Shown here in pieces: positions 34,541 through 44,473 of a stretch of DNA of 61,419 nucleotides. A program made the translations under genes and the position numbers. Origin of the DNA: Lentimicrobiaceae bacterium (GTDB lineage Bacteria > Bacteroidota > Bacteroidia > Bacteroidales > F082). The first letter of the stretch is position 1. Every line of letters begins with the position of its first letter. The notes under the pieces are model-generated. The model did not search any database. It was given only the letters and a program-made list of their open reading frames with translations, and was not told the origin of the DNA. The stretch is from the NCBI GenBank assembly GCA_031262365.1, contig JAISHW010000073.1:1-61419 (forward strand), written 5' to 3'.

Positions 34541-36105
34541 AAATTTTGAATTTTCGGCTTCAGATAAATAACCGGTACCAACATTTCTTGCATTGAGATA
34601 CCGCCATGTTGAAACGTGTTTCTATAATAATTAACGTAATAATTGTAGTTGTTCGGATACGCGAAAAAGTCGTTTGCACGAGCAAAAACATAAGAAGTAC
34701 TCACATTGACACGTGGCAAGAAAATCGTTTCGGGATCTTTGACTTCAAACACTTCTTTTGGATTGTATTTCAGGCTTTTACCATATTTATAACGTAAGTT
34801 TGTGTTTACGTTTTTATCGCCAAGAATTTTTACCGGATCTTTCACGTAAACCGATCCATGATCAGTTGTAATGATCATCTCGCCACGTTTTTGCGAAATA
34901 AAACGAATCACATCGAATAAACTCGAATGTTCAAACCACGATAACATCAACGAGCGGTAAGCCGCTTCGTCGTTCGCCAATTCGCGTATCATTTCCATTT
35001 CGGTTCGTGCGTGCGAAAGCATATCGACAAAGTTGTAAACAATGACATTGAGTTTGTTTTGCATCAGATTTGCCATATTTTCGGCAAGTTTCTTTCCGGC
35101 GTTGATGTTCAAAATCTTATTATAGGTGTAGCGAATATCTTTGCCAAAACGTTTTAATTGTTCGCCCAACAACTCACTTTCGTATTGGTTTTTAGTTTGT
35201 TCGTCTTCTTCATCGACCCAATATTTTGGAAAACGTTTTTTTATTTCTGTAGGCATCAGTCCCGAAAATAAAGCGTTTCGTGCATATTGTGTTGTTGTTG
35301 GAAAAATAGCGCAATAAATATCGTCGGAATCGACACGAAAATAGTGCTCGATTAATGGTTGAATAGCTTTCCATTGGTCGTAACGCAAATTATCAATCAG
35401 AATAACAAAAAGTGGCGTGTCGTCGTTTGTTAAACGTGGTAAAATTTTATCTCTCACCAATGTGTGCGAAAAAACCGGTTTTGTTTCGGTGCGACTGTTT
35501 ATCCAATTGACATAATTGCGTTCGATAAAACGCGAAAATACGTTGTTCGCTTCTTCTTTTTGCAGAGCCAAAACCTGTCGAATACCCTCATCAGTTGATT
35601 TTTCAAGTTCCAATTCCCAGTAAACCAACTTTTTATAAATATCAACCCATTCGTCGAATGAAAGATTGTTATTCAATTCCATTCCTATTTTTCGAAATTC
35701 TTGTTGGTACGACATGGTTGCTTTTTCGCTTTTCAATTTGCGGTCTTGCAAATTGCGCTTGAGCGACAAAAGAATCTGATTTGGGTTGACTGGTTTAATC
35801 AGGTAATCAGCTATATTACTGCCTATTGCACTTTCCATAATCGATTCTTCTTCGCTTTTGGTTATCATCACAACGGGCAAATTCGGGTATTCCGATTTGA
35901 TGATTTCGAGCGTTTCGATTCCTGAAATGCCAGGCATATTTTCGTCGAGAAAAACAATATCCAAAGGTTCTGATCGAACAATTTCGATGGCATCGGTGCC
36001 ATTTGTTGCCGTGAGTACATCGTAGCCTCGTTGTTCGAGAAACATGACATGAGGTGTCAACAAATCTATTTCATCATCAACCCACAAGATGCTAATATTT
36101 TCCAT
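34537..36105 (-). CDS. porX: PorX-type response regulator with PglZ domain
   Basis: 522 residues. A receiver domain begins ILWVDDEIDLLTPHV and has the phospho-acceptor in DIVFLDENMPGISG (about residue 53) and the KP of YLIKPVNP near 100. From ~215 a PglZ/alkaline-phosphatase-like domain follows: FVILIDNLRYDQWKAI, AIFPTTTQYARNALFSGL, YNFVDMLSHAR and MIITTDHGSVYV, giving the metal-binding residues. PorX activates type IX secretion genes and hydrolyses oligonucleotides in studied species. PorY is not here. Confidence 0.95.
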   Translation of the reverse strand: MENISILWVDDEIDLLTPHVMFLEQRGYDVLTATNGTDAIEIVRSEPLDIVFLDENMPGISGIETLEIIKSEYPNLPVVMITKSEEESIMESAIGSNIADYLIKPVNPNQILLSLKRNLQDRKLKSEKATMSYQQEFRKIGMELNNNLSFDEWVDIYKKLVYWELELEKSTDEGIRQVLALQKEEANNVFSRFIERNYVNWINSRTETKPVFSHTLVRDKILPRLTNDDTPLFVILIDNLRYDQWKAIQPLIEHYFRVDSDDIYCAIFPTTTQYARNALFSGLMPTEIKKRFPKYWVDEEDEQTKNQYESELLGEQLKRFGKDIRYTYNKILNINAGKKLAENMANLMQNKLNVIVYNFVDMLSHARTEMEMIRELANDEAAYRSLMLSWFEHSSLFDVIRFISQKRGEMIITTDHGSVYVKDPVKILGDKNVNTNLRYKYGKSLKYNPKEVFEVKDPETIFLPRVNVSTSYVFARANDFFAYPNNYNYYVNYYRNTFQHGGISMQEMLVPVIYLKPKIQNL

Positions 36106-36154
36106 AATTCAACAATTTTAATTTAATGAAGTGTATAGATATGTCGATGTTCGC

Positions 36155-36162
36155 TATTTTTG
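36155..36162 (+). promoter_or_regulatory. -7 promoter box before the HD hydrolase
   Basis: TATTTTTG, exact match, 55 nt before the ATG at 36218. Excludes the in-frame start at 36131. Confidence 0.55.
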
Positions 36163-36217
36163 CTGTATAACGTGCGATCTCTCATTTTTAGTGCAAGATT
36201 ACCAAATATTAACAAAT

Positions 36218-37459
36218 ATGGAAGCATTTCGTTTGCGAAACAAAAAGAAAATTTTCAACGACCCCGTTTACGGATTCATCGACATACCTGATAAACTTCA
36301 TTTCGACATTATTGAAAGTTCTTGTTTTCAACGTCTTAGACGCATCAAACAAGCCGGATTAAGTCATTTAGTATATCCGGGAGCCTTGCACACACGGTTT
36401 CAACATTGTTTGGGAGCAATGTATTTGATGCGTCATGCCGTCAGAATTTTGCAATCGAAAGGTTACGAAATTACAAAAGATGAAACGCAAGCGGCTTCTT
36501 TGGCTATTTTGCTTCATGATATCGGACACGGACCTTTTTCGCACACGCTCGAAAAAACACTTGTACACGACATTTCACACGAAGAAATTTCATTGCTGCT
36601 GATGCACGAATTGAATCAAAATTTAGACGGACAACTTGAAGAAGCCATCGCTGTTTTCAAAGGAACGCATCTAAAGAGATTTTTGTCAAAATTGGTTTCG
36701 AGTCAACTTGATGTTGATCGGTTGGATTATCTGAAACGCGACAGCTTTTTTACCGGCGTTGTCGAGGGAAGCATCAATGCCGAACGATTGATTTCGATGA
36801 TAGAAGTTGTTGACAATGAACTTGCCATCGAAGCAAAAGGAATTTATTCGGTCGAACATTTTATTGTTGCACGTAGCTTGATGTATTGGCAAGTATATCT
36901 TCATAAAACAGTGTTGAGTGCCGAGTCGATGCTGACGAAAGCCTTAGAACGCGCTCAGGAAATCAGCCGCAGGCGAAAACTTTTCGCTACACCAGCCCTT
37001 TCTTATTTTTTAGAACATATAATCGATGTAACCGCATTTAAAAACGATGCATCTGTACTTGAAAAATTCTGTCGTTTAGATGATTTCGATATTTTCACTT
37101 CGCTAAAAGTTTGGATCAACGACGAAGACCCAATACTTTCGTATCTGTCGAACAGCATTGTCAACAGGCATTTGTTCCGAATCGAACTTCAAGACGCATC
37201 TTTTTCGGAAGAAAAAATAGCTTTGCTTCATCAACGAGCGCAAAAATGCTGGAATTTACGAACCGACGAAACCAACTATTTTGTTGTCGAAGGGCATACT
37301 TCAAATCATGCGTATCATCCGAAGCAAGCAAAAATCAACATTATTTATAAAGACGGTTCGATAAAAGATATTTCGGAGGCTTCAGATCAGTTGAATATTT
37401 CGGTTTTGTCGCAACCGGTTACCAAATATTTTGTGTGTTATCCGAAGGAATTGATGTGA
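36218..37459 (+). CDS. HD-domain phosphohydrolase (dNTPase-like)
   Basis: 413 residues. MEAFRLRNKKKIFNDPVYGFI at the start, then the HD domain: HTRFQHCLGAMYLMRHAV near residues 53-70, LLHDIGHGPFSHTLEK near 95-110 and LDVDRLDYLKRDSF near 170. This order matches SAMHD1-like HD hydrolases found in Bacteroidota. Likely cleaves nucleotides; substrate untested. Divergent from porX. Confidence 0.9.
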   Translation: MEAFRLRNKKKIFNDPVYGFIDIPDKLHFDIIESSCFQRLRRIKQAGLSHLVYPGALHTRFQHCLGAMYLMRHAVRILQSKGYEITKDETQAASLAILLHDIGHGPFSHTLEKTLVHDISHEEISLLLMHELNQNLDGQLEEAIAVFKGTHLKRFLSKLVSSQLDVDRLDYLKRDSFFTGVVEGSINAERLISMIEVVDNELAIEAKGIYSVEHFIVARSLMYWQVYLHKTVLSAESMLTKALERAQEISRRRKLFATPALSYFLEHIIDVTAFKNDASVLEKFCRLDDFDIFTSLKVWINDEDPILSYLSNSIVNRHLFRIELQDASFSEEKIALLHQRAQKCWNLRTDETNYFVVEGHTSNHAYHPKQAKINIIYKDGSIKDISEASDQLNISVLSQPVTKYFVCYPKELM

Positions 37460-37551
37460 AATAAATCAGAACTTTCAAAAAGCGACTGAACTACTTTCGA
37501 AAAATTCGTTCGAAAATATTCAAAACATGCTTTTGAGAACAAACAATAAAG

Positions 37552-37673
37552 GGGAACTTCTAAAAATTTCAATATCAAGGCTTGTGACCGAAACAAAAGC
37601 GGAATTTACTAACGTAAATGAGCATTTTGTTGAAGAAGTGTAACGCAGAGATTAGGATTTTTAGAAGTCCCCC
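37552..37673. mobile_element. ~120-bp MITE-like element, copy 3 (opposite orientation)
   Basis: Diverged copy of 26627-26746 in reverse, ends GGAACTTCTAAAAAT and ATTTTTAGAAGTCC. TAAAG flanks both sides (37547-37551 and 37674-37678), the same core as the CTTTAG flank of copy 1. Lies between the HD hydrolase and a tiny lipoprotein gene. Confidence 0.75.
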
Positions 37674-37678
37674 TAAAG

Positions 37679-37804
37679 TTAATTTCCTCTTTCTTTTTGG
37701 TATTTATGCACTTCGCCATAAGCAGGGCACGAAGCTGTTTTGCAAGAACTAAAAAATAATCCTACAAAAAAGACAATAGATACTATTACAACAACTTTTT
37801 TCAT
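37679..37804 (-). CDS. Small lipoprotein, 41 residues
   Basis: A short frame in the gap 37460-37895. It begins MKKVVVIVSIVFFVGLFFSSC with a lipobox FSSC after a single hydrophobic helix, and continues KTASCPAYGEVHKYQKERGN. The CPAYG motif after the lipid cysteine is one I associate with tiny Bacteroidota lipoproteins of unknown role. A near-consensus box TTACTTTG lies ~35 nt before the ATG. Its stop lies next to the repeat element. Confidence 0.7.
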   Translation of the reverse strand: MKKVVVIVSIVFFVGLFFSSCKTASCPAYGEVHKYQKERGN

Positions 37805-37895
37805 AACTTAGCTCATTATTTTGATTGATATTTTTTTACAAAGTAACAGTTAAAAATTCAGTTTTCAAATTTAAGACTTTTCTTCGTACAGAAGC

Positions 37896-38579
37896 ATGAC
37901 AAAAGTAAAACCTATTATCGAACAAACTTGGTACGAGGTACTTGAACCGGAGTTTAATGCGCCCTATTTTGCTGAATTAAAAATGTTTTTAGTAAACGAA
38001 AAGAAACACAATTTAGTATTTCCGCCTGGGTCGTTGATTTTCAATGCGTTTAATCTGACACCTTTCGATAAAGTAAAAGTCGTTATTTTGGGTCAAGACC
38101 CTTATCATGGAGAAGGTCAGGCACATGGACTTTCTTTTTCGGTGCCTGCGGGCAAGCAATTCCCGCCAAGTTTGCTAAATATTTTTAAAGAATTAAAACT
38201 TGATTTAGGAATAGAAATGCCAAAATCGGGATGTTTAGAAAAATGGGCACTTGAAGGTGTACTTTTGTTGAATGCTTCGTTAACAGTTCGCTCAGGACAA
38301 GCAGCTTCGCACGCAGGCAAAGGTTGGGAACGTTTTACCGATGCCGCAATAAAAGCACTGTCCGAAAAACGAGAACATCTTGTGTTTATTCTTTGGGGAA
38401 ATTATGCGATAGCAAAAGAGAAATTAATAAATAATTCTAAACATTTGATATTGAAATCAGTACATCCATCTCCTTTGTCGGCTTCGAGAGGATTTTTTGG
38501 TTGCAAACATTTTTCAAAAACAAATGATTATCTTTGCAGCCGTGGCTATCAGCCAATTGATTGGAATTTGAATCGTTGA
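37896..38579 (+). CDS. ung: Uracil-DNA glycosylase
   Basis: 227 residues. Catalytic VVILGQDPYHGEGQAHGLSF near residues 62-81 (Asp in QDPYH), LLLNASLTVR, and the C-terminal HPSPLSASRGFFGCKHFSKTN minor-groove loop. Family 1 enzyme removing uracil from DNA. rdgB follows 19 nt later, making a small nucleotide-quality pair. Confidence 0.97.
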   Translation: MTKVKPIIEQTWYEVLEPEFNAPYFAELKMFLVNEKKHNLVFPPGSLIFNAFNLTPFDKVKVVILGQDPYHGEGQAHGLSFSVPAGKQFPPSLLNIFKELKLDLGIEMPKSGCLEKWALEGVLLLNASLTVRSGQAASHAGKGWERFTDAAIKALSEKREHLVFILWGNYAIAKEKLINNSKHLILKSVHPSPLSASRGFFGCKHFSKTNDYLCSRGYQPIDWNLNR

Positions 38580-38598
38580 TGAATAAAAATAGAGCAAT

Positions 38599-39174
38599 AT
38601 GATAGAGATCGTTTTTGCAACGAATAATATTCACAAACTCGAAGAAGTACGTTACCTATTTAAAGATAAATTTAAAATTCTCAGCTTGTCGGACATCGGT
38701 TTTTATAACGATATTCCGGAAACAGCAGATACGTTGGTTGGCAATGCGATGCAAAAAGTGCAACATGTTATCGATCGATTTTTGGTAAATTGTTTCGCCG
38801 ACGATACCGGTCTCGAAGTAAGAGCTTTAAATGGAGCTCCGGGTGTTTTTTCGGCACGTTATGCAGGCGAATCGTGCAGTTACGAAGCGAATGTAACAAA
38901 GCTTCTCGACACGATGAAAAACATTGATGACCGAAGAGCGGTTTTTAAAACAATTATCGTGTTGATGTTCGATGGACAACTTCATATTTTTACAGGAAAA
39001 ATTGAAGGCGAAATCACAAGAGAACCCCGTGGTACGGCAGGATTTGGTTATGATTCTATTTTTCAACCGAATGGATATACCGAAACGTTTGCGGAAATGG
39101 ATCCAGCACTTAAAAATACGATTAGTCATCGTGCCATTGCCGTGCAAAAACTGTTTAAATTCTTATCTTTATAA
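38599..39174 (+). CDS. rdgB: XTP/dITP diphosphatase (HAM1/RdgB)
   Basis: 191 residues. FATNNIHKLEEVRYLF near residues 5-20, FADDTGLEVRALNGAPGVFSARYAG near 63-88, FGYDSIFQPNGY and the closing ISHRAIAVQKL. Clears non-canonical purine triphosphates. Short convergent gap to the DsbD-like gene. Confidence 0.96.
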   Translation: MIEIVFATNNIHKLEEVRYLFKDKFKILSLSDIGFYNDIPETADTLVGNAMQKVQHVIDRFLVNCFADDTGLEVRALNGAPGVFSARYAGESCSYEANVTKLLDTMKNIDDRRAVFKTIIVLMFDGQLHIFTGKIEGEITREPRGTAGFGYDSIFQPNGYTETFAEMDPALKNTISHRAIAVQKLFKFLSL

Positions 39175-39228
39175 GAAGGGGATAAGCGAATTTCAGAAAA
39201 AAACTTTTAATTATCTTGAACTAAAAAA

Positions 39229-41700
39229 TCATTTTGAAATTCTCGAAACAGATTTTCCATCCTTGTAATTCTGTAGTCCTTGTTCTAAAAACGTTACAAA
39301 AGCATCAGCGTTAAGGTCGTACGATCGGGGTTGTGTCAATACATCGCCATCGTGTCCCATCAATACGTAAAAAGGTTGTGCGTTGACACCAAATTTTGAT
39401 ATTTGAAAATCAGCATATTTGCGTCCGATAGTCTTTTTTACTTTTCCATCGTAAGACGATGTTATCCATTCGCTTTCGTCTAATTTGGTTCTGTCATCGA
39501 CGTACAATGCTACAATAACAAATTCGTTGCGAAGTAATTCCAACACACGCGGATTACTCCAAACATTTGCTTCCATTTCGCGGCAATTTACACAACCGTG
39601 TCCGGTAAAATCAATAAACAGTGGTTTTCCAACAGCTTTTGCGCAAGCAAGTGCTTGTTCGTAATCGAAATAGCCTTGCAAACCATGCGGTAAATGCAGT
39701 TTATCGCCATATTTTGGAGTTTCGCATAAGTCATTTTTCTGCTCGAGTACCAGCGTGTTAGATGATGTTGCGTTGTCTCGCATCATTCTATTCAAATCGA
39801 AATCCAAAGTGTGCATCGGTGGCATGTAACCCGAAAATGCTTTTAGCGGCGCACCAAACATTCCGGGAATTAAGTATATAACAAATGTAAATGTGATGAT
39901 TGCCAGCATTAAACGCGGAACACTCAAATAAGGCATGTCCGAATCGTGTGCAAATTTCAGTTTTCCAATCAAATACAATCCCATCAAAGCAAAAATCACA
40001 ATCCAAAGTGCCAGATAGACTTCTCGGTCAAGAATTCCCCAGTGATAGGTTTGATCAGCTACGCTTAAAAATTTCAAACCAAGTGCCAACTCAATAAAAC
40101 CGAGTACTACTTTTACCGAATTAAGCCAGCCACCTGATTTCGGCAAGTCGTTCAACAAACTTGGAACAAAGGCAAAAATAGTAAACGGAATCGCAAAAGC
40201 AGTCGAAAAAGCCAACATGGTAACAATCGGCTCCCAAATTTCGCCTTGTGTACTATTGATAAGAACTGACCCGACAATGGGTCCTGTGCATGAAAACGAG
40301 ACGAGCACTAATGTCAAAGCCATAAAAAATACACCAGTAAGTCCGCCTTTATCCGATTTAGCATCCGATTTGCTTACCATCCAATTGGGCAACGTAATTT
40401 CAAAAGCACCAAAGAAGGAAGCTGCGAAAATCATGAAAATAATAAAGAATAAAATATTTGGTAACCAGTGCGTTGCTAACCAATTAAAAATATCGCCCGT
40501 TATAGCATCGCCACCAATCAAATAAGTTACCATAATAATCATCGCAATTGGTAAGGTGTACAATGCAATGATAGAAAAGCCATAAAATGAAGCCATTATA
40601 CGACCTTTTGCTTTGTTTTCGGAACCTTTCAAAAAGAACGAAACCGTCATCGGAACCATTGGAAACACGCAAGGAGTCAACAACGCGACAAATCCCCAAA
40701 TGATGGCTTCCAAAATAATTGCCCATAACGAACTTCCCGATTGTACTTCGTTTTTATATTCCTGAATGACAACCTGATCAGTTGTTTGATTTTCGACAAA
40801 CGCGGTTATATTTTTCCCGTCAAATTTCAAAGCCATGTCGTGGTATAAAGCCACGCAACCAACATCGTTGCAAACCATATACGCGATTTCACCGGTAATA
40901 GAAACCGGAGTTTTTCCTGTGATACCAATTCGTTGCGCAAACAAAGCTTTGTCTTCGAATGATTTTACTTCCATTTCGAATGTGTCGTCGTATTTTGTTT
41001 TTCCGACACTTAACTCTTGAATACCACCGTTATAAGTAAATCCTTTCGGTTCTTGAAAAATAAATTCGGTCGGAAGTGGACCACCATCGGGGACGTGAAT
41101 TGAATATAAATGATATCCTTTATCAATTTGCGCTTCAAAAATCAAATCGTACTGGTTATTAGCTACTTTTCTGAAAGAATACGACCAGATAACCGGTTCT
41201 AAAATAGCTGTTGTTGACTGTTCAACAGGCGTTTCTGATGTTGATGGTGTCAACTGAAAATCAAAATCGATTTCGGTAGGAGGCAGGCAACTTTTGTCGT
41301 CGCAACACATAAATTCCAATACACCGTCTATCTTTACCGGTTTATTCGATGTCAGTCGTACTTTTTGTTTGAAGACAGCTTTGTTCGAAAAGAATTTTAA
41401 TGTCGTTCCGAAATTTTTGTCGTATTGTTCGGTCGACTTGCCTTCGACAACTTCTCCGATCAGCTCAAATGCTGACGTTTGGTTAAAAGTGAATGTTGTT
41501 GCCGGAGGCGACATCGGAATATCTTGCGAATACAAATGCCATGTCGGATCGATATCGGCTGTAAAAATCAAATTAAATTCGTTTTTATCTAACGATTCCG
41601 TCGAAAAATTCCAACGAACAGGCTCTAAAACCTGTGCAAATAAAAGCGTTGGCAGAAGAAAGACAATGAAAGTGAAAGCACGTAAAATGAACTTTTTCAT
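39229..41700 (-). CDS. DsbD-like protein-disulfide reductase
   Basis: 823 residues. Signal peptide MKKFILRAFTFIVFLLPTLLFA. Two copies of a DsbD N-terminal beta domain (LEPVRWNFST.. from 25 and LEPVIWSYSF.. from ~170), a membrane block of eight helices (residues ~330-590) with PCVFPMVPMTVSFFLKG, and a C-terminal thioredoxin-like domain with FIDFTGHGCVNCREMEANVW (CxxC). It carries electrons from the cytoplasm to periplasmic thiols. Doubling of the first domain is common in Bacteroidota. Confidence 0.93.
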   Translation of the reverse strand: MKKFILRAFTFIVFLLPTLLFAQVLEPVRWNFSTESLDKNEFNLIFTADIDPTWHLYSQDIPMSPPATTFTFNQTSAFELIGEVVEGKSTEQYDKNFGTTLKFFSNKAVFKQKVRLTSNKPVKIDGVLEFMCCDDKSCLPPTEIDFDFQLTPSTSETPVEQSTTAILEPVIWSYSFRKVANNQYDLIFEAQIDKGYHLYSIHVPDGGPLPTEFIFQEPKGFTYNGGIQELSVGKTKYDDTFEMEVKSFEDKALFAQRIGITGKTPVSITGEIAYMVCNDVGCVALYHDMALKFDGKNITAFVENQTTDQVVIQEYKNEVQSGSSLWAIILEAIIWGFVALLTPCVFPMVPMTVSFFLKGSENKAKGRIMASFYGFSIIALYTLPIAMIIMVTYLIGGDAITGDIFNWLATHWLPNILFFIIFMIFAASFFGAFEITLPNWMVSKSDAKSDKGGLTGVFFMALTLVLVSFSCTGPIVGSVLINSTQGEIWEPIVTMLAFSTAFAIPFTIFAFVPSLLNDLPKSGGWLNSVKVVLGFIELALGLKFLSVADQTYHWGILDREVYLALWIVIFALMGLYLIGKLKFAHDSDMPYLSVPRLMLAIITFTFVIYLIPGMFGAPLKAFSGYMPPMHTLDFDLNRMMRDNATSSNTLVLEQKNDLCETPKYGDKLHLPHGLQGYFDYEQALACAKAVGKPLFIDFTGHGCVNCREMEANVWSNPRVLELLRNEFVIVALYVDDRTKLDESEWITSSYDGKVKKTIGRKYADFQISKFGVNAQPFYVLMGHDGDVLTQPRSYDLNADAFVTFLEQGLQNYKDGKSVSRISK

Positions 41701-41788
41701 ACGTATATATTTCTGTTTTTTTTATTGAATCATTTTTTGTCTCGTGAGTAAAGACAATTTTTTTTAAGCAGTGGTTGCACCCCTCGAA

Positions 41789-43123
41789 TTATTTCAAGAA
41801 TGTAACCGTGACTATTTTGCTTGTTTTTTGCGTGATTTTGTTGTTATCGGCGATGCGATGTCCTATTATCCAGACGATTGCATTATTTCTGTCGACAAGT
41901 AAATATGTTTGTTGTTTCTGAAAAACAGAAAACTGATGATCGACGAAATAATCGCTTACCAATTTAGAACCTTTCATTCCTAATGGTTTAAAACGATCGC
42001 CTTGTTTCCATTTTCTGATTTCCAGCGGAAAAGACAGTGTTTCGAAATCGAATTGAGCGATGTTTTCATTTTTGTCGAACGCAAAAGGAGTATTCATTTC
42101 TTGAATCGCAAATCGAAGTTTTATCGGCGTGTCAATAGACGTTGTCGTTGTTTCTATTTTATATGTAATGGGAATATCGTCCGGTTTATTTTCTAATATT
42201 TGAATTTCGGTTCGATCAATTGTCAAACAATGTGTTGCTGAACGAAAAATAGTGCCAATAGCTTCATTTCTAAGAGCTTCGAAAATCAAATCGAGTTGTG
42301 TTTTATTGAAACCATATATTTTTATCCACTCGAAAAGCAGTTGTTTGCCATATCTGTTATTCGGAAAATGACTTTTTTCAACGGCTAAATAGGTGTCTTT
42401 TTGCCGAATGATAGCTTTTAATTTTTCTGTCAAAAGTTGTTTGTAGCACGCGTTTTCATTAGCTAAGAAAATCAACGAATTTTCGATCGCCGTAATTGCT
42501 CCCAACTGAATTTCTTCAAGCACCGGTAGCAATTGATGGCGAATTTTGTTTCGCAGATATTTTGTTTCCTGATTGGTACGATCTTCGTGCCACGAAATAG
42601 CATTTTCGGTCGCATAAGTGGCTATCATTGTTCTGTTTGCAAACAATAAAGGACGGATTATTTGTCCGTTTCTCGGCAACATTCCTTTCAATCCGGTAAT
42701 TCCCGAACGACGAAACAAGTTAATAAAGAACGTTTCTACCTGATCGTCGGCGTGGTGTGCCAATGCTATTTTTGAAAAGTTTTCTTTCTGTGCCAATTCT
42801 GAAAACCAACGATAACGCAAATCTCGAGCAGCCATTTGTGTCGAAATTTTATTATTTTTTGCATACACATTTGTGTTGAACTTTTTTACAAACGCTTTTA
42901 TTTTCAGTTTTTTAGCTAAGTTTTTTACAAACAATTCATCGCTATCGGATTCTGCTCCTCGAAGCGAGAAGTTGCAATGTACTAAAGCAATGTCGTAATT
43001 CAGTTCTTTCAAAAGATGCAATAATACGACCGAATCGATTCCGCCACTTACAGCAACAAGTACCTTGTCATTTGGCTCGACGAGTTTATTTTTCTCGATA
43101 AAATAGCGAAGTTGCTCTTTCAT
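41789..43123 (-). CDS. tilS: tRNA(Ile)-lysidine synthase
   Basis: 444 residues. PP-loop VAVSGGIDSVVLLHLL near residues 23-38, LVHCNFSLRGAESDSDE, ALAHHADDQVETFF and RPLLFANRTMI, then TilS C-terminal RKWKQGDRFKPLGMKGSKLVSDYF. Modifies C34 of tRNA-Ile2 to lysidine. A TATTTTTG box at 43135-43128 ends 4 nt before the ATG, so the mRNA is probably leaderless. Confidence 0.96.
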   Translation of the reverse strand: MKEQLRYFIEKNKLVEPNDKVLVAVSGGIDSVVLLHLLKELNYDIALVHCNFSLRGAESDSDELFVKNLAKKLKIKAFVKKFNTNVYAKNNKISTQMAARDLRYRWFSELAQKENFSKIALAHHADDQVETFFINLFRRSGITGLKGMLPRNGQIIRPLLFANRTMIATYATENAISWHEDRTNQETKYLRNKIRHQLLPVLEEIQLGAITAIENSLIFLANENACYKQLLTEKLKAIIRQKDTYLAVEKSHFPNNRYGKQLLFEWIKIYGFNKTQLDLIFEALRNEAIGTIFRSATHCLTIDRTEIQILENKPDDIPITYKIETTTTSIDTPIKLRFAIQEMNTPFAFDKNENIAQFDFETLSFPLEIRKWKQGDRFKPLGMKGSKLVSDYFVDHQFSVFQKQQTYLLVDRNNAIVWIIGHRIADNNKITQKTSKIVTVTFLK

Positions 43124-43127
43124 GGTA

Positions 43128-43135
43128 CAAAAATA
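43128..43135 (-). promoter_or_regulatory. -7 box giving a leaderless tilS transcript
   Basis: TATTTTTG on the minus strand, exact match, 4 nt before the ATG at 43123. Confidence 0.6.
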
Positions 43136-43218
43136 GTGAAGTGAAGTTTTTTAAAGAAGTCTTTTGATGTTTTAATATCAAAGCTCAAGTTACTTGTTTT
43201 GTCCGTTTGTATGGTTGT

Positions 43219-44469
43219 CTAAAGTTGCAGCAAATCCTTATCGGTTCGCCCTTCTTTTTCGACATTTATCAGCCAATCTATTGCGTTTACTTTTTTTATT
43301 CCGTTATATGTTCCCGTGTCGTAGTCCATTGTAATTAAAAGTTTTTCGTGATGGTCTGCGATGTTGTCAAACGGTGCTAATTCACGTTCTAATGTTGCAG
43401 CGTTTTGTACTGTCTGTGCAATTTGTATGTATTGCGTAAAACCGTTACTGTTTCGAACAACAAAATCAACTTCTAAGTTGTTGGTTTTTCCAATCCAAAC
43501 TTGGTTGTTTCTTCGTTTTAGTTCAAGATAAATTATGTTTTCAAGCAAATGTCCTGCATCGCTTGCCAATTCTTTTCCAAGTAGTGCATTGCGAAATCCC
43601 AAATCAACCAAGTAGTATTTTTCTTGTGTTGCCAAATGCTGTTTTCCTTTGATGTCGTAGCGGTTGACTTTGTAAAATAAATAAGATTTTACTAATGTGT
43701 CAATGTACTTTGACACTGTTTTGTTATCAATCTTCTTTTTGTTAGCCGTTAAAACTTTGGCAATGTTTCCTGCTGAAACGATGGAACCGACTGAATCTAT
43801 TAAGAAGTTCACAACTTCTAGATACGATTCTTCGGCATAAATAGTATGGCGGTTTGAAATATCATTGTCGTAAATGTTTTTAAAAACCGTTTGCAGATAT
43901 TCATTCGCAAAATGATTGCCATCTTGTGAAAGTCGCACCGCTTCAGGGAAACCACCTATTTGCACATATTCAGCAAAAGCACGGTCAGGATTTGCCGTTT
44001 TGTTTGTAAACTCTAAATACTCGGCAAAAGAAAAAGGCAATACATTTATTTCGTAAGCTCTGCCTGTGAGCAACGTTGCTAATTCGCTTGATAACAAAAA
44101 AGCATTTGATCCTGTAACATATAAATCTATGTTTGGGTGAACGAATAAGCCTTCCAATAGTTTTTCAAACTCGGGGACATTTTGTACTTCGTCTATAAAT
44201 ACATAATTGATTACGTTTTTTTTAAGGTGTTTAACGATGTAATCGTAGATTTCTTTCCAATTTTTCTCTGCCAAAAAACGAAATTCGGGCATATCCATAT
44301 TGATTGCTAAAATGGAAACTTTCGGGTTTTCTTTCCGCAATAAATCTTGAAATTGCATCATTAAAGTTGATTTTCCACAACGTCTAATACCTGTGGCGAC
44401 CTTAATTAAATTCTTGTCTTTAAGTACACTAAGCGTACCTAAGTACCTTTTTCGTGCTATTGTTTGCAT
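43219..44469 (-). CDS. DUF4143-family AAA ATPase (complete)
   Basis: 416 residues. Walker A GIRRCGKSTLM near residues 28-38, Walker B-like YVFIDEVQNVPEFEKLL near 94-110, sensor YVTGSNAFLLSSELATLLTG, then PFSFAEYLEF and a C-terminal DUF4143 domain with LLENIIYLELKRRNNQVWIG and VDFVV. Same family as the partial gene at 1-351 but not its duplicate. Such ATPases are scattered accessory genes of unknown role. Promoter and operator-like palindrome are directly upstream. Confidence 0.9.
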   Translation of the reverse strand: MQTIARKRYLGTLSVLKDKNLIKVATGIRRCGKSTLMMQFQDLLRKENPKVSILAINMDMPEFRFLAEKNWKEIYDYIVKHLKKNVINYVFIDEVQNVPEFEKLLEGLFVHPNIDLYVTGSNAFLLSSELATLLTGRAYEINVLPFSFAEYLEFTNKTANPDRAFAEYVQIGGFPEAVRLSQDGNHFANEYLQTVFKNIYDNDISNRHTIYAEESYLEVVNFLIDSVGSIVSAGNIAKVLTANKKKIDNKTVSKYIDTLVKSYLFYKVNRYDIKGKQHLATQEKYYLVDLGFRNALLGKELASDAGHLLENIIYLELKRRNNQVWIGKTNNLEVDFVVRNSNGFTQYIQIAQTVQNAATLERELAPFDNIADHHEKLLITMDYDTGTYNGIKKVNAIDWLINVEKEGRTDKDLLQL

Positions 44470-44473
44470 AGGG

